This document shows, piece after piece, positions 1-12,141 of a stretch of DNA of 64,000 nt. The position numbers and the translations under genes are program-made. Position 1 is the first letter of the stretch, and every line of letters starts with the position of its first letter. Origin of the DNA: Podocnemis expansa (Eukaryota > Chordata > Testudines > Podocnemididae); the NCBI GenBank assembly GCA_007922195.1, contig ML681963.1:58506584-58570583 (forward strand), given 5' to 3'. The notes beneath the pieces were generated by a model, which saw only the letters and a program-made list of their open reading frames with translations, did no database searches and was not told the DNA's origin.

Positions 1-3000
1 ATAACTGTTCAAAGATCCAAAGCAGACTGAGCACCTGAACAGCATGCTACTTTCTGCCCTCCATGTCGTTTAGCAGAGTACAATACTGAACAGCAGTATC
101 ATGAGTATCTTGCTGCCCTACAAAGAGAACAGGGAAACCTGATCCTGCTGAACAACGTGTAAATCCTGGGTTATAGAACAGATCCACTTGAAATAGATCT
201 AGTAAGTTTGAGAAAAAAAGCAGCCCCTTTCCTCTCCCTCACCTCTACTCTACTGTATTCTGCACTAAGAGAATATGTTAAGTAAATAAAGCTGGAAAGT
301 TGACATTGTAAGAATGTGGGAACTAGAAAAAATACATTTCTCTTAAGTAATGGGAAGGAAAGTTTCAGTTGTATAGTTGCAAACTGAATAGTTTTTGAAG
401 GCAAAAGGCAGTCCCAAGAGAGAGGTGCTAGAAGACTGTAAAAAAAGATATTGAAAACATTTTGTCATAACATTTCCATCGAATATTTAGCACTTCCTGC
501 TTATATCCCAGTCCATGCTGTCACCTTTCTGTCTTACCAGATATGGGAATCTAATGTTTTTAATGTAGTCTCCTGTGTGTGTTTTATATAGCGGAATACT
601 TTACAAATGAAAATGTTATTGGGGAATAAGCCCATGATCTCCAGCGTGACATTTCCCGGCTCTACTGCACATACATCTATTGTTCAAGATTGAATTGGTC
701 CCAAGAAGCATCAGAGCATGTGAAAGCCGCTATGAATTTTGCAAAGTGGCTTCAGGGCAGTAAAACACGTCAGAAGAATAAGGTGCAAAATCTGAAAGTT
801 CAGATTTAGGAATCTCAGTCAATACTAAAAACTGAACAAAATGAGTCAATGCCCCTGGTTACAGCTCATACACTTTTATCCTCTGACACTGTTAATACAG
901 TTAAAAGCTACATGAACAGCCAAGAAACCAAATAAATCCAATTATTAAATGCGTTTACATGCAATTAAACTGTTAGTCTTTCACTTATTACTGCATGTGA
1001 TCCACAAGATTGTGATTTCATTAGCAGATTTTTTTTTTGCATTCCCTTCTTATTCAGTAAGTGATTTCCCCCCCGACTCCCAGAACAACATGCCTTCTAT
1101 TTCGTGTCAGGAAATTAAGGCCTTTTGAAAAGACTAATACATTGCTACTGGAGCTGGCGCAATTGTAAATATACTCAATTCGACTTTGTGCAGCATATTT
1201 TTCCACATATACAAGAAAACAAAATCTGTCATGGAAAGACCACTTTTTGGATCCAGGGCTCATAACAGCATAGATTTTCCATGAATGTTTAAAAAATCTG
1301 TGATTTACAATTATTAATCCTTTTTTCCCATTAATACTAATGTAGGCTCCATAAACCAATCAGTATATTTTATACAGGTACGAATATTTTGGTTCATATG
1401 TTTTTCAGGGCTAGTTATGGGTCCATAACATGCAGGCTAGAGGGTAAGTGTGCTGTTGTTCTAGATGCTAATTACCTTTGTTAAACTATTACTTGACAGT
1501 ATAAGAAGCAGTAGTATCTTTTTTTGACAAATGACTATTGCTTGCTTTGTTCTTCACAATTGCATTACTGAAAAGTAAAACGGCAGACATGCTTAGGGTG
1601 AATTAATTACATATTTACAATATTAATTATATATTTAAAAATCTTTTAAGAAAAATTTTCAAATTCAGCACGAGATATGTACTTTGCTGAAAATTCTTTG
1701 AGCAAATCTATCACCCAGGTCTGAGCCTAATTTACCTGTCTAGGTTTCTGCCGACTAGTCACAAGCTGAACTGAAAACTAACAAAACAAAATCCTTATTT
1801 GAAACTCCCCCAAATGAACTCAAGTTGCCATGTTTACAGAGACTGAATTCCTCAAGGACATGGTTCAAAGAATTACCCTGATAATGTGGATATGAATTAT
1901 AGAAAGACATATATGTGAGGAGAAAAAAGAGGATTATATGTATAAATAAACACAAGGAAGGGTAAAAATAAAAAGTAGTAACAAGAAACTATTTTTGCAT
2001 TTGCTATGCACAGGACATACAGCATAATGCAAAGTTATATGTTGTAGTTACTTAATATCTCTTTCTTCAAAGGATTTGCTAATAAGTCAATGACTGAGCC
2101 TCTAAAGGGAAAAATATTTCTTTTTATAGTTTTAGATAATTGTTCCTGAAAAAAATAACAAACCTTTAATTACAACTCATATGAAGAAAGCTTGATTTGT
2201 GCGCTGTGCCCAAATGCTGAGGAGTCGGATGTAAAATATTTGTAATATTTAGGGAACCCTGAGTTTTACATAAAAGTAAACAGCATTGCCTGAAGGCACA
2301 ATTTCCAGCAACACAATAAAATGTGCAGTGAATTTATGGCGGCCATCCATTAGCTCTTACCAAGGCAACGTCGCCCATATCTGTCGTCCATCATTATAAT
2401 AGAGGGTTAATGCACCGAATTTACATAAAAAAGTCATATTGTCTGCATGAATTATTTACACTCTCAGCTGTTTTTACAGCTTGGTTTCAAGCTGGATTCT
2501 GGGAGAGATTCTGCCAGTAAATTACTCTGTGGAGACCCGGCTATAACTACAAACTGAGCTAGCAATGAAAAGAAAAGAAAAAGGGAATGCACAAGTCAGT
2601 AGCTAGAATGGGAGCACAGCCTGTTGCCCTTCCTTTCACATGCACAAGGGGATGAGGTGAATGAAGCATGTGCACTCTTGCAAAAAACTTGACATGTGCA
2701 TGCTGCTCTGTATTAGTACCTTTCTCTCTCACAACTGAAGACATCAGTGTAAGTTTGTTGTAGGTCTAGTTATTTACTCTGCACACATGCTCAGAGATCT
2801 GCCACCCATTCATTCGAGGCTCACTGAGGAGAGAATGGTCAAATGATTAAGTTGCTTTGCACCCTGAGACAACATCAGTCCCCAATCTACACATTAAATC
2901 CACCTGTGTCCATCTTCCAGCCCACATCCAAAGAAGGCCCTCTCTAGTAAATTTCAATCGCAGTTATGGAAAAAAGACTTGGCAGGGCCAACTTCCTCTG

Positions 3001-3762
3001 TGAACACTGGGCTTATGTACCATATTGATCCTGTTGCCCTTACACGTTGATCATGTTTTCCACTACAGGGCTTAGAGGGAGACAATTCTCTTATGGCATG
3101 ATGGGATGAAACTCTGTTGACGTCAGTGGAGTTCTGCACATTTACAGTACTGATGACTTTGACCCAACAACCATGAGTGCATCAAGTTTTACAGGTGGGC
3201 TGAAGAATTTGGCACAGTGTATACCCAGATAGCCCCTGCACAAACCATTGTCATCATTTTGTTGAGACCTTTGCAAACACAGCAGCTGTAAAGAAAGGAC
3301 AGAGGACCCAGGCTTGGTAAAATTTGCAAAGTACTTGAAGGATATAGAGCTCCTCATGGAAAAGCCCTACAGAATTTTGCAGGAAAGAAACCAATCCTAT
3401 CTTACAGAAATTCAGTGGGATCCTATAGAAATTATCCTACGAAATTATAGAATTGAATAAAAGTGGGATCATTTTTGTGTGTTTTTTTTTGCACTATCCA
3501 AGAGCACTCTACAGCAGGTGCATCAATGCTATAGGATAGTTTTAAAATATAGAAATATGACCATTTACTAGGCATATTTATTAGGCTTTTCTTGCTGAAT
3601 GTGATTTAAGTGTTATCACCATTTTCGTGCTGAGCACAGTCCCCAGAACACTCTTGGTGGAGGAGCACACAGGTTTTCTGAACGCCCACAGCAATTTCTT
3701 TTCATTTTAAAAAAGAGAAGTTTGTTCACTTCTGTTTTAAAAAGGAATTAAATGACCTTCTA
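1..3762. other. Unique AT-rich non-coding DNA
   Basis: I recognise no gene, RNA gene or transposon here. Open frames are short (about 100 codons at most), lack familiar domains and look like chance. The sequence is AT-rich with short A or T runs. One sub-block, 2,180-2,560, stands out and is listed separately. This could be intergenic or deep intronic DNA. Confidence 0.6.
2180..2560. promoter_or_regulatory. Candidate conserved non-coding element
   Basis: This block has no repeat signature, moderate GC and several retained CpGs (AACGTCGCCC near 2,368 and CTGTCGTCC near 2,381). It also has an RFX half-site-like AAGGCAAC near 2,362, and ATTATAATAGAGGGTTAATGC near 2,393-2,413. Retained CpGs and dense short motifs in otherwise AT-rich DNA are typical of vertebrate enhancers. 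That is inference only, because conservation cannot be seen from one genome. Confidence 0.25.
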
Positions 3763-4291
3763 TTTGGCACTGGTGAGGCTGCATCTGGAATACTGTGTCC
3801 AGTTTTGGGCACTCCACTACTAAAAGGATGTGGACAAATTAGAAAGAGTCCAGTGGAGGGCAACAAAAACGATCAAAGGGCTAGAGCAAAAGACTTACAA
3901 AGGGAGAGACTGAAGGAACTAGGCTTCATTAGGCTGCAGAAGAGAAGACTGAAGGGAATTTGATAGCAACCTTCAACTACTTTAAGGGGTGCTCCAAGGA
4001 GGAGGGAGCTTGCCTGTTCTCAGTAGTAACAGAGGACACAACAAGGAGCAATGCCTTCAAGTTGCAGCTGGGGAGGCTGAGTCTGGATATTAGAAAAAAC
4101 TTTCTTACTAGGAGGGTGGTGAAGCATTGGAATGGGTTACCTAGGGAGGTGGTAGAATCTTCATCTTTGGAGACATTTAAGGCTCAGTTAGACAAAACCC
4201 TGGCTGGGATGATTTAGTGGGAGCAGTCCTGCTCTTTCACAGGGGGTTGGACTAGATGACCTCATGAGATCCCTTCTAGCCCTATGATTCT
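3763..4291 (+). mobile_element. CR1 LINE, 5'-truncated 3' end
   Basis: This is the 3' end of a CR1-type non-LTR retrotransposon. It covers the C-terminal end of ORF2 and the 3' UTR. The hallmark order is visible: a track matching VRPHLEY...QFWAP from 3,768, a track matching RVQ.RATK..KGLE from about 3,850, then [13 protein letters not shown] at about 3,982-4,020. It ends with GGTTGGACTAGATGACCTC and the tail CCCTATGATTCTATGA at 4,280-4,291. The coding part is broken by stops and indels, for example the TGA at 3,960. Severe 5' truncation is normal for CR1. It is a dead copy. Confidence 0.88.
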
Positions 4292-4574
4292 ATGACCTCC
4301 TTTCTCCAGCTAGGGCAGGAGATATTCTCCTCCTGATGGTCACAGATCAGCAGGCTCTTGCTTTCACTGCTACCCAGACAGAGTGACAGAGCAACAGTAT
4401 CTTATTTATTTGAGTGCTGTTCACAGTGACACACCTCTTGTGTGCAGAAGGGTTGGACAGCAGCCTGCATTGGTGAGCAGAGAGGGTGCAGGGATTCTCT
4501 TGGACTCAGCAGGTGAGGAGGGGGATGGATCAGTGTGTCATCTTTAATGTGTAAAGAGAATGGCAAGACATTGT

Positions 4575-4960
4575 TGCAGAACCATATGGATGAGATCTGG
4601 AAAAGACCTCCTAGGCCATCAAATCCAGCTGCCTGCTTCCATCCCAGGAAGGATTACACCCTGATGTGGCCAGTGGCTTTAGAGACATCATATGGCCTTT
4701 GCAGTTTACAACTTTCAAATATTTGCAAGCCACACTCAGACTGTCTCCCCTTCTCTGCCGTTTTGGGAAGCATACTGTATTTTGCTCTCCTTATCTCTCC
4801 TTTCGGTTCCATCCTTTCAGCTCTTGAGCATTTCTGATGTTCTCGTCTGAATCCTTTCCAGTTTGTCAACATCTCGCTGCTCGTGAGGTGCCTGGAACTC
4901 AAGGCAGCGTTCTAGATGCAGAATTCCAATCACACTGCAGTTCAATCACACAGCTCGGAA
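4575..4960 (-). mobile_element. Older CR1 3' fragment
   Basis: Read on the minus strand this resembles a diverged CR1 3' end. The plus-strand text GATCTGGAAAAGACCTCCTA near 4,593 matches the complement of the usual CR1 segment before the tail. The C-T-rich run ending in CTGAATCCTTTCCAGTTTG near 4,848 matches the complement of the region coding for the ERVQ motif. No ATTCTATGA tail is preserved. It is clearly older than the CR1 copies at 40-45 kb. Confidence 0.55.
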
Positions 4961-5953
4961 GAGCTGGACTGACCCCACTGCATTGTGGCACTTCCTGAGA
5001 ACCATAGTGTTGAAGATTAAAAACTTGCCAGAGCCTTAGGAGACAGTCTGGTGTGTCCTGAAGGTGATGTGGGTTCAGGGCAGAGCTGGTGAACTGTCAC
5101 TGTAGCAGTTGTAACTGTTGGAGGTAGGAGGGTAATGGGCTGAATTTCCCTTGCCTCACATGCTGCTGGAAAACCAAGAACCATTTTTGTACAAATCTTT
5201 GCAAAAAAATTTCTTGTTGAAAAAAATTTCAAAATTCAATTTTTCCAACCAATTCTACATCTGGTGGAAAAACAGAATGCTTACTAAGAATGTCCACAAA
5301 CTGTATGTGGCTATTTGCTTTGCTATTCCATAAAAATCAAGTACCACAGCTATTACAGCAACTGATGTAAGTGACGTTAACAGCAATCTCTTCTCTAGCT
5401 CCACAGTGTGCTCACACTTTGTTTTTGAATCTGAATTTAGATCCTGATGCTCCAAATCACGAATCTGCTTCCAGGACCTGGCCATAGAGAAGGAGAGTGA
5501 GTGACCTTACAAAGTTAAATCGCTTAACACCCCTAACTCCTAGGATGTCGCCATCCCACTACAGCTGTGAAAATGCAGTGAGGGGACAAGCTAGGGAGTG
5601 CAGATTTCTGAGCGTCTTAGATTTTATTCTTTGAAATGGTTCTCCAGTAGAGGTACCATTTCTCCACCTTCAGTAAGGAGCAGCCCATGGTGAAGGCGGG
5701 AGCTGCAAATGAAGGAGCAGTGAGTGTGGTCCCCAGTTTCCTGAAATCCAAGGGAAAGATCTCTTGTAATTTAGGGCTGTGAAATGATGGATTTACAAAT
5801 ATTAGGTCTATTCTCCTCCCACACAGACTCAAGGGTGAACCAACACGACCACTGTCTTTGCTGTGCAGCTGGGTCATCCAACAAGCACTAGTGCTTGGAC
5901 ACTGCCTTGTGAGTACCAGCCCCATGAATTCCCCCTTCATAGGACAACACTTA
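4961..5953. other. Mostly unique DNA with a possible AT-rich MITE remnant
   Basis: No gene was recognised. At about 5,155-5,270 the run of AAAAAATTTC/GAAAAAAATTTC followed by TTTTTCCAACCAATTC resembles a decayed AT-rich MITE common in turtle genomes, but no terminal repeats or target duplication survive. The 107-codon minus-strand frame at 5,617-5,940 has no recognisable domain. Confidence 0.35.
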
Positions 5954-6228
5954 GGGTGTGTCTAACTTGAATCTGCTGCATAGGGCTTCATGGATCAACT
6001 TACAGGGGTTGATTGAGTGGCCAGTGGAGACCTGCTCAATCACCTTTCAATGCCATAACTCCACCGCTGGAAGAGAGTAATGCTCCATTGACCGTAGGGC
6101 ATTTCTCATTGGCACAGTAAAGATGCTGTGGTATGGGAGCTTAAGTGAGTCAATGGGAGATATGCAGTCAATTGTACGTAGCTTGGATTCTCCCACCGAC
6201 TTGGCAAGGCAGTGTAGGCCAGGTCTGA
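5954..6228. mobile_element. Degenerate MITE with TGTCTACAC-type ends
   Basis: The left end GGTGTGTCTAACTTG (5,954) and the right end near AGTGTAGGCCAGGTCTG (about 6,214-6,230) are compatible with decayed GGCCTGGTCTACACT-type terminal repeats. Related elements lie at 28,896 and 56,574. There is no coding capacity and no clear target duplication, so the boundaries are approximate. Confidence 0.4.
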
Positions 6229-6354
6229 ATTCTTAGTGTCCAAAAGTGCCTTTTCTATTACAAGCTTTGAGGCCAAGACAGGCTGTGACATAGCATCTTA
6301 CAACAGCAGCATATAGGGTTACAAAATTATAAATCAGAACAGACCAGCACAGGT

Positions 6355-6600
6355 AATTCTTCTCCCTCCTGATTATTTACACCCTTTCAATATCTGCAGC
6401 CTTATCAGGTCCCCTCCTTAGCTGCTGGTGAGTCAAGTTCTACATATTTATCATGCTTAATCTTTCCTCATAAATCACTCTCCCAAGTCAATCTCTCCAC
6501 TCCTTAATTATTTTTGTTGCTCTTCTCTGAACTCCCTCCAATATGTCAATCAATATATTCCTGGTAATGAAGTGTGCTGCACTGAACGAACTATTCTGAT
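6355..6600 (-). mobile_element. CR1/L2-type LINE 3' fragment
   Basis: On the minus strand this matches the layout of a LINE C-terminal region. The complement of CTTTCCTCATAAATCAC near 6,463 and of TTGTTGCTCTTCTCTGAACTCC near 6,514-6,535 corresponds to the region coding for the conserved Q-R-A-T-x-x-I block just before the 3' UTR. It is short, diverged and broken. Assignment to CR1 versus L2/L3 is uncertain. Confidence 0.5.
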
Positions 6601-6670
6601 GTAGTTGCTTTGGAACTATAAACAGTACATCTATGCAGCCAATATAGATTTTAAGACCAGAAAAGAAGGA

Positions 6671-6890
6671 TATTCTAGTGGTTAGGATGCTAACTGTAGA
6701 TTTAAGTGACCTGGCGCCTGTCCCTGTTCTGCAAAAGACTTCCGGTGTGACTTTGTCATGTCATGTAGCCTTTCTGTGCCTCCTTTGTCTGTCTGTAAAA
6801 TGGGGATAACAGCATTTCCCTACTTTAGAGAGGTGTCGTGAGGAATACAACATAAAAGTTTGGTAGGTGCGTCAGTACAGTGGGGGACAG
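6671..6890 (+). mobile_element. MIR-like CORE-SINE
   Basis: A tRNA-derived SINE of the CORE/MIR type. Visible landmarks in order are CTAGTGGTTAGGATGCTAAC (A-box region, 6,675), TGTGACTTTGTCATGTCATG (the MIR 'tgtgaccttgggcaagt' segment) and CCTTTCTGTGCCTCC. TCTGTAAAATGGGGATAA near 6,792 is the most characteristic MIR core, followed by GTGTCGTGAGGA. Plus-strand, ancient and inactive. The 3' LINE-derived tail is lost or unrecognisable. Confidence 0.72.
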
Positions 6891-6959
6891 GTAAGACATT
6901 AAGATAGACAGAGACAGGAAGCACTAGTCCTCACCTGGATTTTTAGTAACCTTCTTGTA

Positions 6960-7262
6960 GTATGAAAGTGCCTATAGACTGGGACTCCTGTCTCTTTCTT
7001 TATGTGTACTTTTATATATGCCAACACTATGGTGACCTGTTTGGGTGTTCATGCACTGAACATAAACCTTTTATGTGCCTATTTCCTTAATATCTGTAAT
7101 TCAGATGATTTCTCCCAGATGCATTATCTTGCTTTTTTCCAGAGGAAAAAAATCTCATTTTATTTTCTTCTAGTCCTGTTTCTAATCTTTCTAGGTCAAT
7201 TTGTTTTATTTCTTTGCAATTTTTTTCATCAGCAAATTTAATTAACTTGGCCCTTCCTCTTT
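6960..7262 (-). mobile_element. Old LINE reverse-transcriptase fragment (CR1/L2 group)
   Basis: The plus-strand text TTTTTTCATCAGCAAATTTAATTAA near 7,221 complements the LINE segment coding for the catalytic F-A-D-D-type box. The upstream pyrimidine-rich text with TTTCTAGGTCAATTTG complements the downstream 'DLxKL' region. The reading frame is broken. It may belong to the same insertion as the fragment at 6,355-6,600, which is on the same strand, with the MIR-like SINE inserted between them. Confidence 0.42.
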
Positions 7263-7659
7263 GTGACTACAAATGAAATCACACCAACTTCACATGGCAA
7301 TCTTTGTCACCATTCTTTTGTTTATGATCCTTTCAGTCCTATGAAAATGAATTAATAGAGACAGACAGAGAAAAAGAATTTCACAATCCACTGCAACAAG
7401 TGGTTTAATAAATACAAATACCACATTGATCACCAATTTTGTAATTCTATAAAAAGAAATAAAGTTTTTCTGGCAAGATTTTATTCTTGATAAACCCTCA
7501 ATACTGCTCATGGGCCTGATATCCTTAGAGGGCTACAAAGCTTCAGTGCTGCTCACTGCCTAGGACTCCAACACTTCCTAGATGTTTTATTTAGTGATTT
7601 TTTCCTTCTCTTTGAATAGCTGTTACATTATTTTACTAAGAAAAACCCCTATTTTTATT
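7263..7659. other. Unique DNA
   Basis: I see no gene or classifiable repeat here, only AT-rich text with short A/T runs. Confidence 0.5.
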
Positions 7660-7790
7660 TAGTTTGGAAGCTCTTTGGGACAAGAACTCTCTGCATTTTG
7701 TATTTGTATAGCACCTAGCACAACAGGTCCATATCAGTGATGGGGGCTCATAAGATCTATGCAATACAATCAATAATAATATTAGAGAAC
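7660..7790 (+). mobile_element. SINE/LINE 3'-end fragment
   Basis: The segment AGCTCTTTGGGACAAGAACT, GTATTTGTATAGCACCTAGCACAA and GGGGCTCATAAGATCTA...AATAATAAT matches the 3' part of CORE-SINE/L2-like repeats common in reptiles (consensus form 'gtacagcacctagcacaa'). The start of the same unit appears at the very end of the window (63,968-64,000). Confidence 0.5.
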
Positions 7791-8365
7791 AGTAACTGTT
7801 AATATTACCCTTCCCTGTTTTGCAAGCTGTTTTTTCCCCCCTGCTTTTTCTACCTCCCCAGTGCTTCATGACTATTATAAAGCAGTGCTCTATCTACTTA
7901 ATTTAATCTGTTCTAGATCTAAGGCTCATTATGGACAGCTCATTGAAAACATGCTCAATGGGCAGTAGTCATTAAAGTAAGCAAGATGTTTTATGCTATT
8001 AAAGAGTGAGGAAGTGGAGAATTGTACTGAAATATTATAGAGAAGGTGGGTGAGGTCATATTTTTTCTTGGATCACTTTCTATTGCAAAAAAGTATTGGG
8101 AATAAAGAGTAAAAACTAGAAATTCTAGTAAATTAGATTTATGACTCAGTTCGCATCACAGAAAATTGGTGGAATAAGACACATGGAGTATTGGTATGCA
8201 ATGGTATAGCTTGCTCAGGAAGGACAGGGAGGGAAAAGGGAGGAGGTGTTGTCTAGTATTTCCAAGATGTACACACACTTACACCTAGGTTGAGATGGTA
8301 ATAGGGAACAAACTTGTTAAAAGTCTCTGATTAGGAACATAAGGGATAAAGACAAGGGTGATGTC

Positions 8366-8692
8366 ATGGTAACAGTTTACTGTGGACCATCTAAAGAAGA
8401 AGAAGAAGAGGTGGATGCCAACAAACAGCTAACAAAATTATTCAAAGCACAGAACTTGGTGGTGATGGATGACTTCACCTGCCCATCTGTTGGGAAAACA
8501 ATACACCAGGGCATAGATTATCCAGCAAGGTCTTGGAATAGAAACAATTTTTTTTTACTTCAGAAGATGGAGAAAGCAATTACAAGACATGCTGTTCTAG
8601 ATTTGATTTTCACATATAGGGAAGAGCTGGTTGAGAATCTGAAGGTAGAAGGTAGTTTGGGTGAGAGCAAACATGAAATGATAAAGAGTTCA
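8366..8692 (+). pseudogene. CR1 endonuclease-domain remnant
   Basis: A 109-codon open piece of CR1 ORF2. It aligns by eye with the endonuclease region of the better-preserved copy at 44,663-45,305. [13 protein letters not shown] matches [21 protein letters not shown] matches VLMGDFNYP, and [20 protein letters not shown] matches LTNREELIRDVEVNGKLGSS. Family knowledge: this apurinic-type endonuclease nicks target DNA for reverse transcription. Here GDFN has become DDFT and the S-G-H-D box has become S-K-H-E, so it cannot be active. Confidence 0.75.
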
Positions 8693-9308
8693 TGATTTTA
8701 AGGAATGGTAGGAAGGAAAACAGCAGAATAAAGATAATGGATTTCAAGAAGGAAGACATCAGCAAATCCAAGGACTTGTTAGGTTAGATCCCAGGGGAAG
8801 CAAGTATAAGAGAAAAACAGTTCAAGAAGATAGGCAGTATTTCAAAACTACATTACAAAGCACACAGACGTAAACTATCCCAACAAATAGGAAAGACAGG
8901 AAGTATGGCAAGAAACCACCCAGGTTCAATAGGAGATCTTCAATGATCTGAAATGCAAAAAAGAGTCCTACAGACAGTGGAAAGTAAGTCAAATTATAAA
9001 GGATGAATATAACAAAATAACACAAGCATGCAGGGACAAAATTAGGAAGACCAAGTATAATATGAGATTAAACTATCTAGAGACATAAGGGTAAAAAACC
9101 CCATTCTACTGATATGTTAGAAGCAAGAGGAAGACCAAGGGCACGGTAGACTCATTACTTTATTGGGGAAAGGACAGCAATAACAGAAAAATGTGGAAAT
9201 GGCAGAAGTGCTAAATGCCTTTTTTTGTTTCATTGTTCACCAAAAAGGTTAGTAGAAATCAGTTGTTTAATATACTGAACACCAGTGAAAATGAGGTAGG
9301 ATCTAAGG

Positions 9309-9714
9309 CAGTGGTTCCCAACCTGTGGTCTGGGGACCCCCAGGGGTCCGTGGACATGTTGCAGGGGCTCCGCAGAGCCTCTCCCTACAGGGACTGGAAT
9401 CCAGCTACAGCCCCAATGCTCCCCGCCAGGACTGCCTTTCCCCTCCCATGGCCGATCCTGGCAGGGGAATGGGGCTGTGGTGGGTCCCTGGCAGAGGCAA
9501 GGGCAGGGAGCCATAGCTACTGCAGCTGGGTTTCCCAGCAGTGTGGGCCATGGTGGTGGCAGCACTGCTCACTGGCTGTCCCAATGGCATTGCCAGAGTG
9601 ATGCGGGCCAGAGTCTGCCCGTGTGGGCCAGATTACATAATCAGCTGGGGTGGGGCGCAAAACTTTTTTTGGTTAAAAAGGGGTCCTCAGCCTGAAAAAG
9701 GTTGGGAACCACTG
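9309..9714. mobile_element. Non-autonomous hAT element, complete, with perfect 8-bp TSD
   Basis: Terminal inverted repeats are CAGTGGTTCCCAACCTGTGG at the left and its inverse ending GGTTGGGAACCACTG at the right. The flanking 8-bp duplication ATCTAAGG is perfect (9,301-9,308 and 9,715-9,722). The 406-bp element has a GC-rich interior that gives spurious open frames on both strands. It has no transposase and must have been moved in trans by a hAT transposase. It sits inside CR1 copy 1, so it is younger than that CR1. Confidence 0.93.
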
Positions 9715-11646
9715 ATCTAAGGCTAAGATAGGGAAAGAACAAGTTAAAAATTACTAAGACAAGTTAGATGTCTTCTGGTGGGCAGAATGTGATAAAATAC
9801 ATCCTACAATACTCAAGGGGCTGACTGAGGAGATGTCTGAGGTATTAGCAAGTATCTTCATGGAAGCCAGGAGAGATCCCAGCTGCCTGGAAGAGGACAA
9901 ATATAGTTCCAATCTACAAAAACGGGAATAAGGACAGCCCAACAGATTTCAGACCAGTCAGCTTCACTGTGGTACCTGGAAAGATAATGAAGCAAATAAT
10001 CAAGCAATCAATTTTCAAATATCTGGACAATAATAGAGTGGTACATAACAGTCAGTGTGGATTTGTTGAGAACAAATCATGTCACGTCAACCTAATAACT
10101 TTCTTTAACAGGGTAACAAGCTTTGCAGATGGAAAGAAGTGGTAGATGTGGTATATCTTGATATCTCATACTGTCTGAGATGACTTTTTCATAAACAAAG
10201 TAGGGAGATAGAACCTAGAGAGAGCTATTATAAGGTGAGTCCATAACTCATTGGAAAACTGTTCCCAGAGAGAAGTTATCAGTGGGATATCAAATGAGAT
10301 CCTGTTTGGGATATCAAGTGAGATCCTGCCTGTTGAGTAGGATCCTGCAGAGGATTGGTCCAGTGCCACTTCTGTTAATTATCTTCAATAATGATTTAGA
10401 TAATGGCACAGCAGAGAATAAATGTATAAAGTCTATGGTCAGTACCAAGCTGAGAGGGGTTGCAAACACTTTGAAGGATAGGTTTAAAATTAAAAACGAT
10501 CTAGGCAAACTGAAGAAACGATCTGAAATAAATAGGATGAAATTCAGTAAGGACAAATGCAAAGTACTCCACTTAGGAAGGAACAATTAGCTGAACACAT
10601 ACAAAATGGTAAATGACTCCTCAGGAAGGAATACTGAAGAAAACAATCTGGGGTCGTATTGGATCACAAGCTAAATATGAGTCAATGGTGTAACACCGTT
10701 GCAAACCAAACATCATTCTGGAATACATTAACAGGAATGTTGTAATTAATACACGAGAAACAATTATTTCACTCTGTTCCTTGTTGTTTAGGCCGCAAGT
10801 GGAGTATTGTACCCAGTTCTGGATGCTACATTTCAGAAATGATGTGGGCAAACGAAAAAGTCCAGAAAGAAGCAACAAAAATGAACCAAGGTCTAGAAAC
10901 ATGATTTATGAGGGAAGACTTAAAAAACTGGGATTTATTTATTTATAATCTAAGAAGACTAAAGAGGACTTGGTAGGTACAGCTGAACACAGCTGGCAGT
11001 TTTTCAAAGAGATATTACTAAGGGCACAATAGCAAACTATTCCACTAAGGAGGAAGGATAGGAAGTATGGCAGGAGACCACTCTGGTTTAACCAGGAGAT
11101 TTTCAACAATTTAAAATAAAGAAAGAGTCCAAAAAAAAAAAGAAAATAGAAACTAGGTTAAATTAGAAAGGATGACTATTAAAAAACAACACAATTATGT
11201 AGAGGAAAAATCAGAAAGGTCCAGGCACAACCTGTGATCAAACTCGCTAAAGGCATAAAGGGTAACAAGAAAACATTTTTCAAATACATTAGAAGCAAGA
11301 GGAAGAACAAGGACAGCAAAGAACCATTACTCAACAAAGAATGAAAAAACAACAACAGAAAATGGTAGAGGAACTAAATAATTTCTTTCTTTTGGTCTTC
11401 ATTGAGAAAATTAGTGGTAATTGGATGCTGATGTAGGAGAGGGCAATAAAAATGGGATAGGATCAGAAGCTAAAATAGGGAAAATAAGTTAAAAATTACT
11501 TAGACAAGTTAGAGGTCTTCAAGTCACCAGAATCTGATGACATACTCAAGGAACTGACTCAGGAGATATCTGACTCATTGGCTATCATTTTTGAAAAACC
11601 ATAGAAGACTGGAACAAACCCAGAGGACAGGAAAAGAGCAAATATA

Positions 11647-12138
11647 GTGCCCATCTATAAAAAGAGAAATAAGGACAACTCAGGGAATTATACACCAGTT
11701 TGTTTAACCTCTGTACCTGGAAAAATAATGGAGCAAATAATTAAGGAATCCACTAGAAAATATCTAGAAGAAAATAAGACGTTAAATGATAGTCAGCGTG
11801 GATTTGTCAAGAACAAATTTTGTCAAACGTATCTGATAGCTTTTTATGATGCGTTAACAATCCATGTGGGTAAAGGGGAAGTGGAAGATGTGATATATCT
11901 AGACTTTAGTAAGGCTTTTGATACGGTCTCACGTCACCCTCTCATTAAGAAACTAGGGAAGTACAACCTAGATGGAGCTGCTACAAGACAAGTGCAAAAC
12001 TGGTTAGATACCCACTCCCAGAAAGTAGTTATCAATGGTTCACAGTCATGCTGGGAGGGTACACCAAGCAGAGTAATGCAGGAATCAGTTCTGGGTCTGG
12101 TTCTGTTCAATATTTTAATGAATAATTTAGACGATGAC
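11647..12138 (+). pseudogene. CR1 reverse-transcriptase fragment (N-terminal fingers and palm)
   Basis: Open for about 165 codons before the MITE. Visible family motifs in order are NYTPVCLTSVPGKIMEQII near residues 15-35, then LNDSQRGFVKNKFC, and VIYLDFSKAFDTVSR near residues 80-95, which is the palm block with the first catalytic aspartate. VMQESVLGLVLFNILMNNLD near residues 140-160 corresponds to [20 protein letters not shown] with its G-V-P-Q damaged. The catalytic F-A-D-D block lies beyond the MITE near 12,630 in sequence interrupted by stops. The last residues of the frame read into the MITE and are not CR1. The family copies CR1 RNA into DNA at the target nick. This copy is dead. Confidence 0.8.
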
Positions 12139-12141
12139 ATA

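Larger units (their letters stand above)
8130..10980 (+). mobile_element. CR1 LINE copy 1, degenerate, split by a hAT element
   Basis: Remnant of CR1 ORF2 from the endonuclease to near the 3' end. The endonuclease region is readable with damage from about 8,139 (T-E-M-W-W-like start). It continues through [20 protein letters not shown] near 8,359-8,418 and a DDFTCPSV track that matches the CR1 GDFNYPD motif. The reverse-transcriptase region spans about 9,780-10,700 and includes the GTACCTGGAAAGATAATGAA (V-P-G-K-I-M) motif near 9,973. A hAT element at 9,309-9,714 splits the linker. Frameshifts and stops are abundant, so this is the oldest of the large copies. It ends near 10,980, where copy 2 restarts in the linker, so its own tail is missing. 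Confidence 0.82.

Noticed and set aside
9215..9695. 128-residue and overlapping frames
   Set aside because: Mostly inside the hAT element at 9,309-9,714. Frames on both strands reflect GC content.
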